Positions 16,666 through 25,211 of a DNA stretch of 64,000 nt are shown here, piece after piece. This DNA comes from Rhizobium sp. BK650. GTDB lineage: Bacteria > Pseudomonadota > Alphaproteobacteria > Rhizobiales > Rhizobiaceae. Made by a program: the position numbers and the translations under genes. Position 1 is the stretch's first letter. Every line of letters starts with the position of its first letter. The notes beneath the pieces are model-generated. The model searched no databases. It was given only the letters and a program-made list of their open reading frames with translations, and was not told the origin of the DNA. The DNA is taken from contig NZ_JACIBK010000001.1 of NCBI RefSeq assembly GCF_014195325.1, forward strand, positions 1 to 64,000, given 5' to 3'.

Positions 16666-18575
16666 CACAGGATCAAGCTTCCGCCGCTCCGACAGATATC
16701 GGACTCGCCGATGCCGAGGTCGAGCGCCAGCTCTCCGTCACCTGGGGCTCGCAGCCGGGTTTTTGGGGCGCCATTGCGACTGTCGACCACAAGGTCATCG
16801 CAAAACGTTATCTCGTGACGGCGTTCGTCTTTCTCATCCTCGGTGGAATGCTTGCGCTTGCCATGCGCCTGCAGCTGGCCCAGCCGGAAGCCCGGTTCAT
16901 CGGCCCTGACCGGTACAACCAGATCTTCACAATGCACGGGTCGAACATGATGTTCCTCTTCGCTGTTCCGGTGATGGAGGCCATGGGCGTTTACTTCGTC
17001 CCCCTCCTGGTCGGTACCCGCAACATTGCCTTTCCGAGACTGAATGCCTTTTCTTATTGGATATTCCTCTTCGGAGGCATCCTGCTCTGGCTATCCTTTG
17101 CGCTCGACACGGCCCCCGACGTCGGATGGTTTGCCTACGTGCCGCTGTCGGGACCCGAATATGGCTCCGGCAAACGCGCCGATATCTGGGCGCAGATGAT
17201 CACCTTCACTGAACTCTCGGCGCTCGCGGTAGCGGTCGAGATCGTGGTCACCGTCTTCAAGCAGCGGGCGCCGGGGATGTCGCTGGACAGAATTCCCGTG
17301 CTGGTCTGGGCGATGCTCGTCATGTCGTTTCTCGTCATCATGGCAATGCCGGCGATCATGTTCGCCAGTTCGACGCTGATCCTCGACCGCCTCGTGGGAA
17401 CGCAGTTTTATAATCCGGCAGAAGGAGGCGACGCGCTGCTGTGGCAGCATTTGTTCTGGTTTTTTGGCCATCCCGAGGTCTACATCATTTTTGTTCCGGC
17501 CGTCGGGATGGTGTCGACCATATTGCCTGCTTTCGTTGGACGCCCGCTTTTCGGTTACGTGCTCATGGTGATGGCCCTGATTACCACCGGAATTCTATCG
17601 TTCGGGCTCTGGGTGCATCACATGTTCACAGTCGGATTGCCCCGGCTGGGAGAGAGCTTTTTCACCGCCTCCAGCATGGCAATTTCAATCCCAGCCGGCA
17701 TTCAGATTTTCTGTTGGCTGGCAACGATGTGGGCGGGACGACCGGTCTTTCGAACGCCCTTCCTGTTCGTCATCGGGTTCATTGTCACATTCGTCATCGG
17801 TGGCCTCACCGGCGTCATGGTCGCATCGGTCCCCGTCGATACGCAGGTGCACGACACCTATTTTGTCGTCGCACATTTCCACTACGTTCTGATCGGCGGT
17901 GCTGTCTTCCCGCTGATCGGCGCCATTTATTACTGGTTTCCGAAGATGACCGGAAGAATGATGAGTGAACGGCTGGGCCGCTGGGCCTTCTGGCTGATCT
18001 TCATCGGTTTTCACCTGACGTTTTTTCCGATGCATATACTTGGCCTGGTGGGCATGCCGCGCCGCGTCTACACATACCAGCCCGAGCTGCCATGGGGTGG
18101 CTTGAATCTGTTCGTCAGTCTGAGCTCCATCGTCCTGTCGCTTGGTTTCCTGATTTTTTTCATAGACGCGCTTCGCAGTGGGCGCTCTGGCGCACTTGCC
18201 GGCCCCAATCCCTGGAATGCAACGACCCTGGAATGGACGACATCCTCGCCGCCGCCCCCTTATAACTACCGACGCATCCCCGTCGTTGACGCGCGGGAAT
18301 TGCCATTGCCGGCCGATGGCCAGATCGCGGTTGCGAGCGGGCTGAGAACCGATCGCCGCGAGCTGTTGGTGACGAGTGTCGTTGAGGCGCTGCCGGAAGC
18401 GCGCGAGTCGTCGCCAGCCGATAGCGTCTGGCCTTTCTGGGCGGCCATTGCCACCGCAATCATGCTGATCTGGTCGATGTTCTCGCCCTGGGCCGTCGTC
18501 TGGGGCTCCATCCCGATCGCAATTACCCTCATCGCGTGGTTCTGGCCCAAAGGCAGCCCGGAGGATGAATCATGA
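16662..18575 (+). CDS. coxA: Cytochrome c oxidase subunit I, channel-variant type
   Basis: A 637-residue heme-copper oxidase catalytic subunit with twelve or more membrane helices. Low-spin heme ligands are H92 and H407, the high-spin heme ligand is H405, and CuB ligands are H270, H319 and H320. Y274, which cross-links to H270 in the family, is present, as is E272 (E286 in R. sphaeroides). The D-channel entry Asp of the GAPDMAFPR motif is N121 here (GTRNIAFPR). The K-channel Lys of PTGIKVF is Q348 (PAGIQIF), and its Thr partner is A345. A ~100-residue hydrophilic stretch and a final helix pair extend the C terminus. It overlaps both neighbours by 4 bp. Confidence 0.95.
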   Translation: MTQDQASAAPTDIGLADAEVERQLSVTWGSQPGFWGAIATVDHKVIAKRYLVTAFVFLILGGMLALAMRLQLAQPEARFIGPDRYNQIFTMHGSNMMFLFAVPVMEAMGVYFVPLLVGTRNIAFPRLNAFSYWIFLFGGILLWLSFALDTAPDVGWFAYVPLSGPEYGSGKRADIWAQMITFTELSALAVAVEIVVTVFKQRAPGMSLDRIPVLVWAMLVMSFLVIMAMPAIMFASSTLILDRLVGTQFYNPAEGGDALLWQHLFWFFGHPEVYIIFVPAVGMVSTILPAFVGRPLFGYVLMVMALITTGILSFGLWVHHMFTVGLPRLGESFFTASSMAISIPAGIQIFCWLATMWAGRPVFRTPFLFVIGFIVTFVIGGLTGVMVASVPVDTQVHDTYFVVAHFHYVLIGGAVFPLIGAIYYWFPKMTGRMMSERLGRWAFWLIFIGFHLTFFPMHILGLVGMPRRVYTYQPELPWGGLNLFVSLSSIVLSLGFLIFFIDALRSGRSGALAGPNPWNATTLEWTTSSPPPPYNYRRIPVVDARELPLPADGQIAVASGLRTDRRELLVTSVVEALPEARESSPADSVWPFWAAIATAIMLIWSMFSPWAVVWGSIPIAITLIAWFWPKGSPEDES

Positions 18576-19174
18576 AGGACCGGGTCGTGCTCGACGTTTC
18601 CCACTTACCGTTGCACGGGATGGGCTCTGCCTCCCCGACCTGGTGGGCAACGGGGGCATTCATGCTGATCGAAGGATCAGGGTTCGGTTTGGCCATTGCG
18701 GTCTATTTCTATCTGATGAGCCTGGCGCCGCAATGGCCGATCGATGCGCCGCCTCCTGACTTGCTTCCCGGTACGCTCCTGACGGGACTGCTGCTCGCCA
18801 GCGTCATCCCAAACATCATGGTGTCGCGATGGGCTGAGCAGAAGAAATTGAGGAAAGTGCAAATTGGCTTGGTGGTGATGTCACTCTTTGGTATCGCTCC
18901 GTTGGCTGTACGCGCGTTCGAATTTCCCGCGCTGCATGTGAGCTGGGACGACAATGCCTATGGTTCGATCGTCTGGACCCTGCTTGGGCTGCATACGACC
19001 CATATCCTCACCGATCTGATCGACACGCTGGTGCTGACATGCCTGATGTTTACCCGCCACGGCGACAATGCGCGTCGCTACGGCGACGTTCAGGACAATG
19101 CGCTTTACTGGAACTTTGTGGTCATCACTTGGCTTCCCCTCTATATCTGCATCTATTGGGTGCCTCGACAATGA
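18572..19174 (+). CDS. coxC: Cytochrome c oxidase subunit III
   Basis: A 200-residue membrane protein with about five helices, the short form of subunit III usual for caa3 and bo3 enzymes. The family segment LGLHTTHILTDLIDTLVL and the C-terminal WNFVVITWLPLYICIYWVPR are evident. It overlaps coxA (ATGA) and the next small gene (ATGA), so the block from cytochrome c to the small membrane protein is translated as a chain. It stabilises subunit I and does not carry metal. Confidence 0.92.
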   Translation: MKDRVVLDVSHLPLHGMGSASPTWWATGAFMLIEGSGFGLAIAVYFYLMSLAPQWPIDAPPPDLLPGTLLTGLLLASVIPNIMVSRWAEQKKLRKVQIGLVVMSLFGIAPLAVRAFEFPALHVSWDDNAYGSIVWTLLGLHTTHILTDLIDTLVLTCLMFTRHGDNARRYGDVQDNALYWNFVVITWLPLYICIYWVPRQ

Positions 19175-19482
19175 GTGTCGCTATAGCAAGAACTTCCGGA
19201 TTGACCCTATCGCCGGCTGCCTGGGCGGTGAGCAGCCAACTTGGGCAGATGCTCCCCAACGCAGATTGCGGCAGGGGAACCATATGGATGGTATTCGTGG
19301 CCTTCCTCGCGACCACTCTAGCTGTCGCCGGCGCGATAATTTCATGGCATGGCTACCAGTCAACGGCATCGCGCAGTGCGCTCTTCATCAGCAGCGTGGG
19401 AGTGCTCTCCGGATTTGGTTTTGCCTTTGCATTGTTTCTTCAGGGGGCAGCCACGCTGCTGCTGAACCCATGCCTCCGGTGA
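19171..19482 (+). CDS. Small two-helix membrane protein in oxidase operon
   Basis: A 103-residue hydrophobic protein with two predicted membrane helices, ~39-60 and ~73-97. Its ATG overlaps the coxC stop (ATGA), which fixes the start; a longer frame from 19039 lies inside coxC. The position matches the small subunit or assembly gene often found after coxC in caa3 operons. I do not recognise a named family. Confidence 0.7.
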   Translation: MSVAIARTSGLTLSPAAWAVSSQLGQMLPNADCGRGTIWMVFVAFLATTLAVAGAIISWHGYQSTASRSALFISSVGVLSGFGFAFALFLQGAATLLLNPCLR

Positions 19483-19536
19483 TCGCGCCCATCATGCCGA
19501 TCTCGTCGATCGACGTCGTAAGCAGAGGAGGCGTCC

Positions 19537-19944
19537 GTGCAAATCGCGTTCACTCGCCTTAACTATGCCTTGGCCGCCCTCGTTCTGGCCCTGGCCTTTA
19601 TCGGTTTCGCAGCCGATCGACTCAGGGACAAAGAGAAACGCCAGACGGTGGCGACCGCCATGACGTCGGGCGATGCCTCCCGGGCACCAGCAATCTTTCG
19701 TCGCTATGGATGCGGGGGATGCCATGTCATTCCTGGCATTCCGGGCGCGGATGGGAAGGTTGGCGGGCCGTTGGCCGATCTGCGGCAACGTATCTATATC
19801 GGTGGCGTCGCCAGCAATACGCCAGAGAATCTCATACAGTGGATCGTTCTCCCGCAGCGCTTCTCCGCGAATTCCGCAATGCCCGCAACGGGGATTTCTG
19901 AAGCCGAGGCAAGGGATCTGGCTGCCTATCTCTACGCGCAGTAG
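19537..19944 (+). CDS. Small membrane-anchored cytochrome c
   Basis: A 135-residue protein with an N-terminal membrane helix at ~9-26 and a single heme site C59-G-G-C62-H63. A Met ligand is probable in NSAMPATGIS. It starts at a GTG with AGAGGAGG a few bases upstream. It closes the plus-strand oxidase transcript and is convergent, 1 bp apart, with a diheme cytochrome gene. It likely feeds electrons into the oxidase. Confidence 0.82.
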   Translation: MQIAFTRLNYALAALVLALAFIGFAADRLRDKEKRQTVATAMTSGDASRAPAIFRRYGCGGCHVIPGIPGADGKVGGPLADLRQRIYIGGVASNTPENLIQWIVLPQRFSANSAMPATGISEAEARDLAAYLYAQ

Positions 19945-19945
19945 A

Positions 19946-20929
19946 TCAAGGATGGGGCGTCGGCCGGGGCGGCAGCGACTTGACGTAGCGTGCAATTGCA
20001 TCTCGGTCACCCTGAGGAAGCTGTGCCGTATTGGCGACGACATCCGCCATCGATGAACCGACCCGGCCGTGGTCCGGCGTCTCGCCGGTGCTGAGCATGG
20101 TAGCGATCTGTGCTTCGGACCAGCCGCCAATGCGGCTCGGGGTGATATTGGGCACAAAGCCAGTGCCTTCGGGGTCAGGCCCTCCAGCAAAACGCGTCGA
20201 AGGTTTGATTGCGCCCAGCATGTTGCGGGTCGAGTGACATTCGGCGCAGTGACCGAGGGTCTCGACCAGATAGCCACCGCGGTCGTGCATAGCATCGCCG
20301 TTGAAGGCAGCCTCGGACTTGCCCTCATGAAAAAACAAAAGCTTCCAAAATGCCAGCGGCCGGCGCAACCTGAACAGCAACGGCAGTTCATGCGGCGGAG
20401 GTCGTCCGGTTACCGGCGGCAGCGTTCGCAGATAGGCGTAAAGATCCTTCACATCGTCGAGCGACATTCCAGTGTAGCTTGGATAGGGGAATGCGGGATA
20501 GTAATGTTCGCCACGAGGCGAGACGCCGCCGATCAACGCATTTGCAAGATCGGCGACCGACCACGATCCGATGCCATCCACGGGATCGGGCGAAATGTTT
20601 GGGGGCCTGAACATCCCGAACGGTGAGGCGAGCGCCAAGCCGCCGCCCAGTTTCAACCTGTCCGGCTGACCGGGTGTGGCGTGGCATGAAGAGCAGTCGG
20701 CGGCGAGAAAGACCAGCTTTCCTTTCACAGCGTCGCCTGCCGTCAAGGCGGCATCCTCGGGACTGAAACGAGGATGGGCTTCCGTGACGTAGAAGAAAAG
20801 AAGCGCGGCGATCAACGTGCAACCGATTCCGCCTGCAATCAGCCAAACCGCCGCTGATGACAGCAAGTTTCGAACGCGAAGACGAGCGGTGCGGAGATTG
20901 CCATCGACTGAAGACGAGCTGCTCATCAT
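19946..20929 (-). CDS. Diheme cytochrome c, membrane-anchored
   Basis: A 327-residue protein with an N-terminal membrane helix (~residues 25-48) and two cytochrome c domains. The heme sites are C79-S-S-C82-H83 and C228-A-E-C231-H232. The domain order and the GVSPRGEHYYPAFPY stretch recall the cytochrome subunits of periplasmic alcohol and sugar dehydrogenases, which usually carry three hemes; the third is absent here. No dehydrogenase subunit is encoded beside it. It may link a periplasmic donor to the neighbouring oxidase. It lies downstream of the thiamine-diphosphate enzyme on the same strand. Confidence 0.82.
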   Translation of the reverse strand: MMSSSSSVDGNLRTARLRVRNLLSSAAVWLIAGGIGCTLIAALLFFYVTEAHPRFSPEDAALTAGDAVKGKLVFLAADCSSCHATPGQPDRLKLGGGLALASPFGMFRPPNISPDPVDGIGSWSVADLANALIGGVSPRGEHYYPAFPYPSYTGMSLDDVKDLYAYLRTLPPVTGRPPPHELPLLFRLRRPLAFWKLLFFHEGKSEAAFNGDAMHDRGGYLVETLGHCAECHSTRNMLGAIKPSTRFAGGPDPEGTGFVPNITPSRIGGWSEAQIATMLSTGETPDHGRVGSSMADVVANTAQLPQGDRDAIARYVKSLPPRPTPHP

Positions 20930-20960
20930 GTTCTTCCGCCTGACCGCATCCTCCGGGAGT

Positions 20961-22763
20961 TCAAGGGGTGCCCGGGAGATCAGTTGTGGTTTCCGATAGG
21001 TCCTTTTCCTCCTCTCCCGCAGCCATCATCTCGCGAAGCGGCGAGCGGGACAGATTTTTCTCGATCGCTTCATGACCCGGCGTATCGGGAAGCGCATCGC
21101 GGAAGTTCCTGGCGTAATCTTTCGGCATTTTCGGCGGCATCATCGGCTCATATTGGTCGACGAGGGCCTGAATGACGACCGGGCCAGCCACAGAAAACGC
21201 GTCTGCAAGCGTTGGCTCTATCTCGTCGAACCGCCTGATCGTAAAGCCACGACCTCCCATTGCTTCTGCCGCCTTGGCAAAATCGATCGGCGCCAGTTCG
21301 CAGGCAAATTGAGGGTTTCCGAGAAACATCATTTGCTCCCAGGCGATCTGATTGAGCATTCCGTTGCAGATGACCAGCAATTTCAGGGGAAGGCCGAGGC
21401 GAACGGCCGTCGAAAACTCTCCGAGCTGCATGCCGAAGCCGCCATCGCCGACGATTGCATAAATTGGTCGCTTTGGATCGGCTAGGCCGGCTGCGATCGC
21501 ATAAGGCAAGCCGGAGGCCATCGAGGCGAGGGCGCCGGAGACGGCGAACTGGTTTTCAGTGCCAAGATCTATATGCCGTGCCGCCAGCTCTGTGTTCTGG
21601 CCGGAATCGGCTACCACGACGCCATTCATCGTGATGCGCTGCCCGAAAGCTCGAACCACGGCCTGCGCCTTCAACGGGGCGCTCTGATCCGTCTCCATGG
21701 TGTTCATTTTTTGGCGCCAGGAGGACATCGCCCTTTGCGCCTGTTCGAGAAATGACCGATCCGCCTTTCTCGTCAGCTTGCTGTTGAGGAGCCGAAGCGA
21801 TTCTTTAGCATCCCCCACAAGACCGGCATCAACAGGGAAGCGCAGTCCCACCCGTTGGGGGTCGCTATCGATCTGTACGCCGCGGGCGGCCTCGGGCCGT
21901 GGGTAGTATTCGATGTAAGGAAACGACGAACCGACGATCAACAGGGCATCGCATTGTTCCATGACCGCTTGCGACGGTTCAGTGCCCAAAATGCCGATAC
22001 CGCCTGTGGTCAGCGGATCGTCGTCGGAGAGGGCCGTCTTGCCGAGTAGGGCTTTGACGACCGGCGCCGCCAGCAATTCGCCAGTCTGGCGTAGTTCCTC
22101 CTGTGCACCGATAGCGCCCCGGCCAGCGAGGATCGCTATTTTGCGCGCATCGTTCAAGATCTTGGCTGCGTGATCGAGTTCGATGTCGTCGGGTACCTGG
22201 CGACCCTGGAAATAGCGGTTCGGCACATGTTTTGGCCGATTCCGTTTCGACCGGGATTTCGAATCCATTTCCTGAACGTCGTTGGCAATCGAAAGATGCG
22301 CAACGCCGCGGCGCGAGAATGCCGAGCGGCAGGCGAGGCTGGCGACGTTTTCCATGTGCGATGCGTCACTGACATGCGCATTATAGATTGCGACATTGTC
22401 AAACACGCGAGTGAGGTCAACGTCTTGTTGCGTAAAGGTTTCGATCAGGTCATGAAACTGCGTCCCGGTAATCGCAAGTACCGGCATCTGGTCGAGCTTG
22501 GCGTCATAAAGGCCCGTCAGCAGATGAGTGCCGCCCGGCCCAGACGTCGCGAGACAAACGCCAAGCTTGCCGGTGAACTTTGCATAGGCGCTCGCCATGA
22601 AAGCTGCCGATTCCTCATGCCGAACCTGTATGAACCGGATCTGATCCTGGCGTTTGCGCAACGCCTCCATCACGCCGTTAATGCCGTCTCCGGGGAGGCC
22701 GAAGATGACTTTGACGTCCCAATCGATCAGGGTATCGATCAATATGTCTGCGGCATTGGGCAT
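20961..22763 (-). CDS. PoxB-like thiamine-diphosphate-dependent enzyme
   Basis: A 600-residue protein of the pyruvate oxidase/acetolactate synthase family with three domains. The N-terminal PYR domain has the catalytic Glu in VRHEES (E50) and SGPGGTHLL. The central FAD- or nucleotide-type domain is followed by a C-terminal PP domain whose ThDP/Mg motif begins GDG at 439-441 and ends with N467. The closest well-known relatives are PoxB and Bacillus YdaP. If it acts like PoxB it would decarboxylate pyruvate to acetate and pass electrons to quinone, which fits the surrounding respiratory genes. The membrane-binding C-terminal helix of PoxB cannot be confirmed. Confidence 0.85.
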   Translation of the reverse strand: MPNAADILIDTLIDWDVKVIFGLPGDGINGVMEALRKRQDQIRFIQVRHEESAAFMASAYAKFTGKLGVCLATSGPGGTHLLTGLYDAKLDQMPVLAITGTQFHDLIETFTQQDVDLTRVFDNVAIYNAHVSDASHMENVASLACRSAFSRRGVAHLSIANDVQEMDSKSRSKRNRPKHVPNRYFQGRQVPDDIELDHAAKILNDARKIAILAGRGAIGAQEELRQTGELLAAPVVKALLGKTALSDDDPLTTGGIGILGTEPSQAVMEQCDALLIVGSSFPYIEYYPRPEAARGVQIDSDPQRVGLRFPVDAGLVGDAKESLRLLNSKLTRKADRSFLEQAQRAMSSWRQKMNTMETDQSAPLKAQAVVRAFGQRITMNGVVVADSGQNTELAARHIDLGTENQFAVSGALASMASGLPYAIAAGLADPKRPIYAIVGDGGFGMQLGEFSTAVRLGLPLKLLVICNGMLNQIAWEQMMFLGNPQFACELAPIDFAKAAEAMGGRGFTIRRFDEIEPTLADAFSVAGPVVIQALVDQYEPMMPPKMPKDYARNFRDALPDTPGHEAIEKNLSRSPLREMMAAGEEEKDLSETTTDLPGTP

Positions 22764-22892
22764 CGAACTGGTCCTTTGCTTGTCAAAGACTGCAAACCTC
22801 TTTCGCTATCAAAGGTTCCGACGCGCTCACCTGAAGCATCCGCTGGCATGCGACGGGCGAAAAATAGGACAGCAGGATCCCCACCTCTCTGG

Positions 22893-23063
22893 TCACGTGC
22901 TATGCAGCAGGCCGTAGACGAGGATCGCGACGTAGAGCAGGAAGGCGATGGCGGCTACGGTGGCGATCAAAACGACGATCATCCGCCCACCTTTCAGGCT
23001 TTTTTGCTGCTGTTCAGCGGTGGGCCGGTTTGCCTGGATGGGATCGTCTTTGGGGTTTTCCAT
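22893..23063 (-). CDS. Small single-helix membrane protein
   Basis: A 56-residue protein: a polar Asn/Gln-rich N terminus (MENPKDDPIQANRPTAEQQQ), then a basic step (KSLKGGR) and one hydrophobic helix over residues ~28-52. The ATG is coupled by TGATG to the stop of a 42-residue frame just upstream. It is too short for most gene finders, but composition and coupling argue that it is real. It may be a small accessory subunit or stress membrane protein; I know no family name. Confidence 0.6.
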   Translation of the reverse strand: MENPKDDPIQANRPTAEQQQKSLKGGRMIVVLIATVAAIAFLLYVAILVYGLLHST

Positions 23064-23191
23064 CAAAGGGGCTTTCCCGTCGAGAGCTGTGCAGACTTAT
23101 CACCTCTGCTGCCTGCTCTCATTGTCCCAGTCTCGAGAGACAGGACGGTTCCGATGTAGGTGATTAGCGGTCGGTTCGATTTGTGGTTCAT
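23063..23191 (-). CDS. Small 42-residue protein, coupled leader
   Basis: A 42-codon frame with an excellent ribosome site, AAGGAGAGGCAG directly before the ATG at 23191. It begins MNHKSNRPLITYIGTVLSLE. Its TGA overlaps the ATG of the small membrane protein gene by one base. The middle is weakly hydrophobic and the C terminus is basic. No function is recognisable; it may serve mainly to couple translation. Confidence 0.5.
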   Translation of the reverse strand: MNHKSNRPLITYIGTVLSLETGTMRAGSRGDKSAQLSTGKPL

Positions 23192-23453
23192 CTGCCTCTC
23201 CTTATGTTCCACGAACCATGGAACCCGCTCAATGTTCCTGGCAGCAGGCCTCAATGTGCTTTCTCCGCGTCGGGTCGCACGCTGCCGGATTTCTTCAATT
23301 TGCTAAGTGGCCGGATCAATCGCCCATTGGCTGGAACTTTAGCCGGTGGCATCGGTTCGATTCCGTGCCACGCGATCACGGCGAAAATGCCAAAAACATT
23401 GAATCCGAAAGGTGCGCTGGAGGGCGTGGGATGCAAGTGAAATGGAGGCTCCA
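23192..23453. other. Divergent spacer
   Basis: About 260 bp between the coupled microgene pair (minus) and an 87-residue protein gene (plus). It must hold both promoters. Short open frames on both strands here lack ribosome sites. No clear palindrome was seen. Confidence 0.4.
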
Positions 23454-23717
23454 ATGACGACAGCAAATACGACGACCAACCATGCAGCAATTCGCAAGTG
23501 GGTGGAGGCGCGCAAAGGGCATCCCTCCCGTGTCAAGGGTGCCAAACAGGGAGGCATATTGCGCATCGATTTTGGGGAGCCGGAAGAAAATCTGGAAGAA
23601 ATTTCCTGGGATGAGTTCTTCGCCATTTTTGACGAAAACGAACTTGCTTTTCTTCATCAGGAAAAGACGGAGGGTGGTGAGAAGAGCCGCTTCAATAAAT
23701 TCGTCAGTCGCAACTGA
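23454..23717 (+). CDS. Conserved small acidic protein
   Basis: An 87-residue acidic protein. The N terminus is TTTNHAAIRKWVEARKG-like, followed by GGILRIDFGEPEENLEEISW, the WDEFFAIFDENELAFL block and a C-terminal RFNKFVSR. Proteins of this pattern are widespread in soil bacteria as uncharacterised stress-region genes. GGAGG lies 5 bp before the ATG. It stands alone between minus-strand genes. Confidence 0.7.
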   Translation: MTTANTTTNHAAIRKWVEARKGHPSRVKGAKQGGILRIDFGEPEENLEEISWDEFFAIFDENELAFLHQEKTEGGEKSRFNKFVSRN

Positions 23718-23791
23718 CGACGGGACACTGGGCGGCAAGCTCTAGCTTTCTTCCGTCCAGCAGTCGCCCGCGTTTTGCGTGACATCTGGCA

Positions 23792-24043
23792 TTAACGCGG
23801 CGCCAACCGATCGGGTCTGTTCTTCCAATCCTTGTAAGGGACCAGCATCTGACCCGGAAACCGCTTTTCGATTGCCGTTTCCGCAAGGACGATTTTTGCG
23901 AATACGTCATCTTCTGGCGAGGCTTGCTTCGAAGCTTCACTCCGCCTCTCCAAATCGGCCATCAGTTCGAAAAGTTCCTCATCCGTCATCGTCTCGAGCG
24001 CTGAGGCGAATTCACGCTCCGGGATAGTGGCAAAATTCGTCAT
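23792..24043 (-). CDS. Small acidic hypothetical protein
   Basis: An 83-residue, mostly helical protein rich in Glu and Asp (MTDDELFELMADLERRSEA) with a C-terminal WKNRPDRLAPR tail. GCAGGAGGTGCTC precedes the ATG at 24043, which decides the start over a longer frame to 24067. No membrane helix or known domain is seen. It sits in a run of small genes between the PoxB-like gene and the CtaG gene. Confidence 0.55.
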   Translation of the reverse strand: MTNFATIPEREFASALETMTDEELFELMADLERRSEASKQASPEDDVFAKIVLAETAIEKRFPGQMLVPYKDWKNRPDRLAPR

Positions 24044-24113
24044 GAGCACCTCCTGCCGATAGGTCACCTGGTCTCCATCTCATCAGTGCGGGGACCGATG
24101 ATGTCGAAAGGCA

Positions 24114-24377
24114 TTATTTTTCTGGGTCGTTATTTTCGGTGGTTGCAGCTGCCGGAAGCCTGTTCTGAGTTCCTTCCCTGTCCGGCGGCTGTGAGGGTGC
24201 TGTCGGGGCACTGGCGACGTAGAGACCAAGCCCAAGAGCGCCGGCAGCAACGACAAAGGCACCGGCTATCGCCACAACGGATCGCTGCCCGTCCTGCTTG
24301 ATCATTCCGAAAGCGAGAGCGATTCCAAGGAGTGCTGCTCCGCCTGCGATTGCAAAAAGCCAGAGGTAATTGATCAT
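24114..24377 (-). CDS. Small two-helix membrane protein
   Basis: An 87-residue protein with two hydrophobic helices (~4-24 and ~33-53) and a Pro/Thr/Asn-rich hydrophilic tail ending NNDPEK. It begins MINYLWLFAIAGGAALLGIA. The longer frame to 24464 adds a basic leader without a ribosome site. The function is unknown. It shares strand and direction with the DUF4142 gene upstream. Confidence 0.6.
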   Translation of the reverse strand: MINYLWLFAIAGGAALLGIALAFGMIKQDGQRSVVAIAGAFVVAAGALGLGLYVASAPTAPSQPPDREGTQNRLPAAATTENNDPEK

Positions 24378-24484
24378 CGTCAGCCCCAATATCGGTCCCT
24401 CAATCTGGAAATGTACGAAGGTTCCCGAGCGTCTTCGTTGGTGGCGCAGCCGGTCGCGAACCATCTACGACCGGTAGTGATCGT

Positions 24485-25012
24485 CTACTGGTTCAGATCC
24501 TTTGCCATCTGCAGATGATGTTCAAGCGCCGGCCTTGTGCCTGCGGCCCAGGCTTTCAGCTCGGCATTATCGCCGCCATCGCCGTAGCGCTTGAAGAGGT
24601 CGACCGCGTCCTTGTGCGCGGATTCCTGATCCGAATGATATTGCTTGATGAAATCGTCGCCCTGAAGGCCCTTCAGCTTCGCCAGCATGTCCTGCTGGGC
24701 CTTGGGCATAGAACTCGGTAACTGAGCTTGCACCTTCCCGCCGGAAACCAGCGCCTTGAGTTCTCTGCTCGTCTTTTCATGATCCGTCACCATCTGCTGA
24801 GCGAAGGTCTTGGTCGCAGCATCACCGCGCTCGAGCGCCAGCTTGCTGGATTGGATCTCGAACATGTCGCTGGCCGCGGCTTCCTGTACAAAGTCTTCCG
24901 TCTTCGGTGCCACACCGATCAGCGAGTTGACCCCTGTCTTTTCCGCAGCGGATTGGGCCATGACGGGTCCGGCAAGCGAAACGGCGAGTGAAGCGATGAT
25001 GACTTTCTTCAT
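24485..25012 (-). CDS. DUF4142 periplasmic protein
   Basis: A 175-residue exported protein. The signal peptide covers residues 1-19 and ends with Ala-Gln at the likely cleavage site. The mature part is a ferritin-like helical bundle of the DUF4142 type, with FVQEAAASDMFEIQSSKLAL near the start, the DHEKTSRELKAL helix and the EHHLQMAKDL ending that places His residues on the bundle. DUF4142 proteins often occur in stress and extracytoplasmic regulons. It is transcribed toward the small membrane protein gene. The biochemical role is not established. Confidence 0.85.
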   Translation of the reverse strand: MKKVIIASLAVSLAGPVMAQSAAEKTGVNSLIGVAPKTEDFVQEAAASDMFEIQSSKLALERGDAATKTFAQQMVTDHEKTSRELKALVSGGKVQAQLPSSMPKAQQDMLAKLKGLQGDDFIKQYHSDQESAHKDAVDLFKRYGDGGDNAELKAWAAGTRPALEHHLQMAKDLNQ

Positions 25013-25211
25013 GTTTCTGGTCTCCTGTTTGGTGCGACCAGAACTTCAAAAGCGCCAAAGTGTTCCCGGTTCGTGGAGTGCCATTGTCGTGGCTTTGGCA
25101 TTCTGACTAGGAGAGAGTGCGGCGGCGAGCGTCCACCGCTGCCGTAGCTCCAGCATGCTGTTGCAGGCAAGCGCTGAAAGCTTAATGCAGCAATCTCGAC
25201 GCGGCTGCGGT

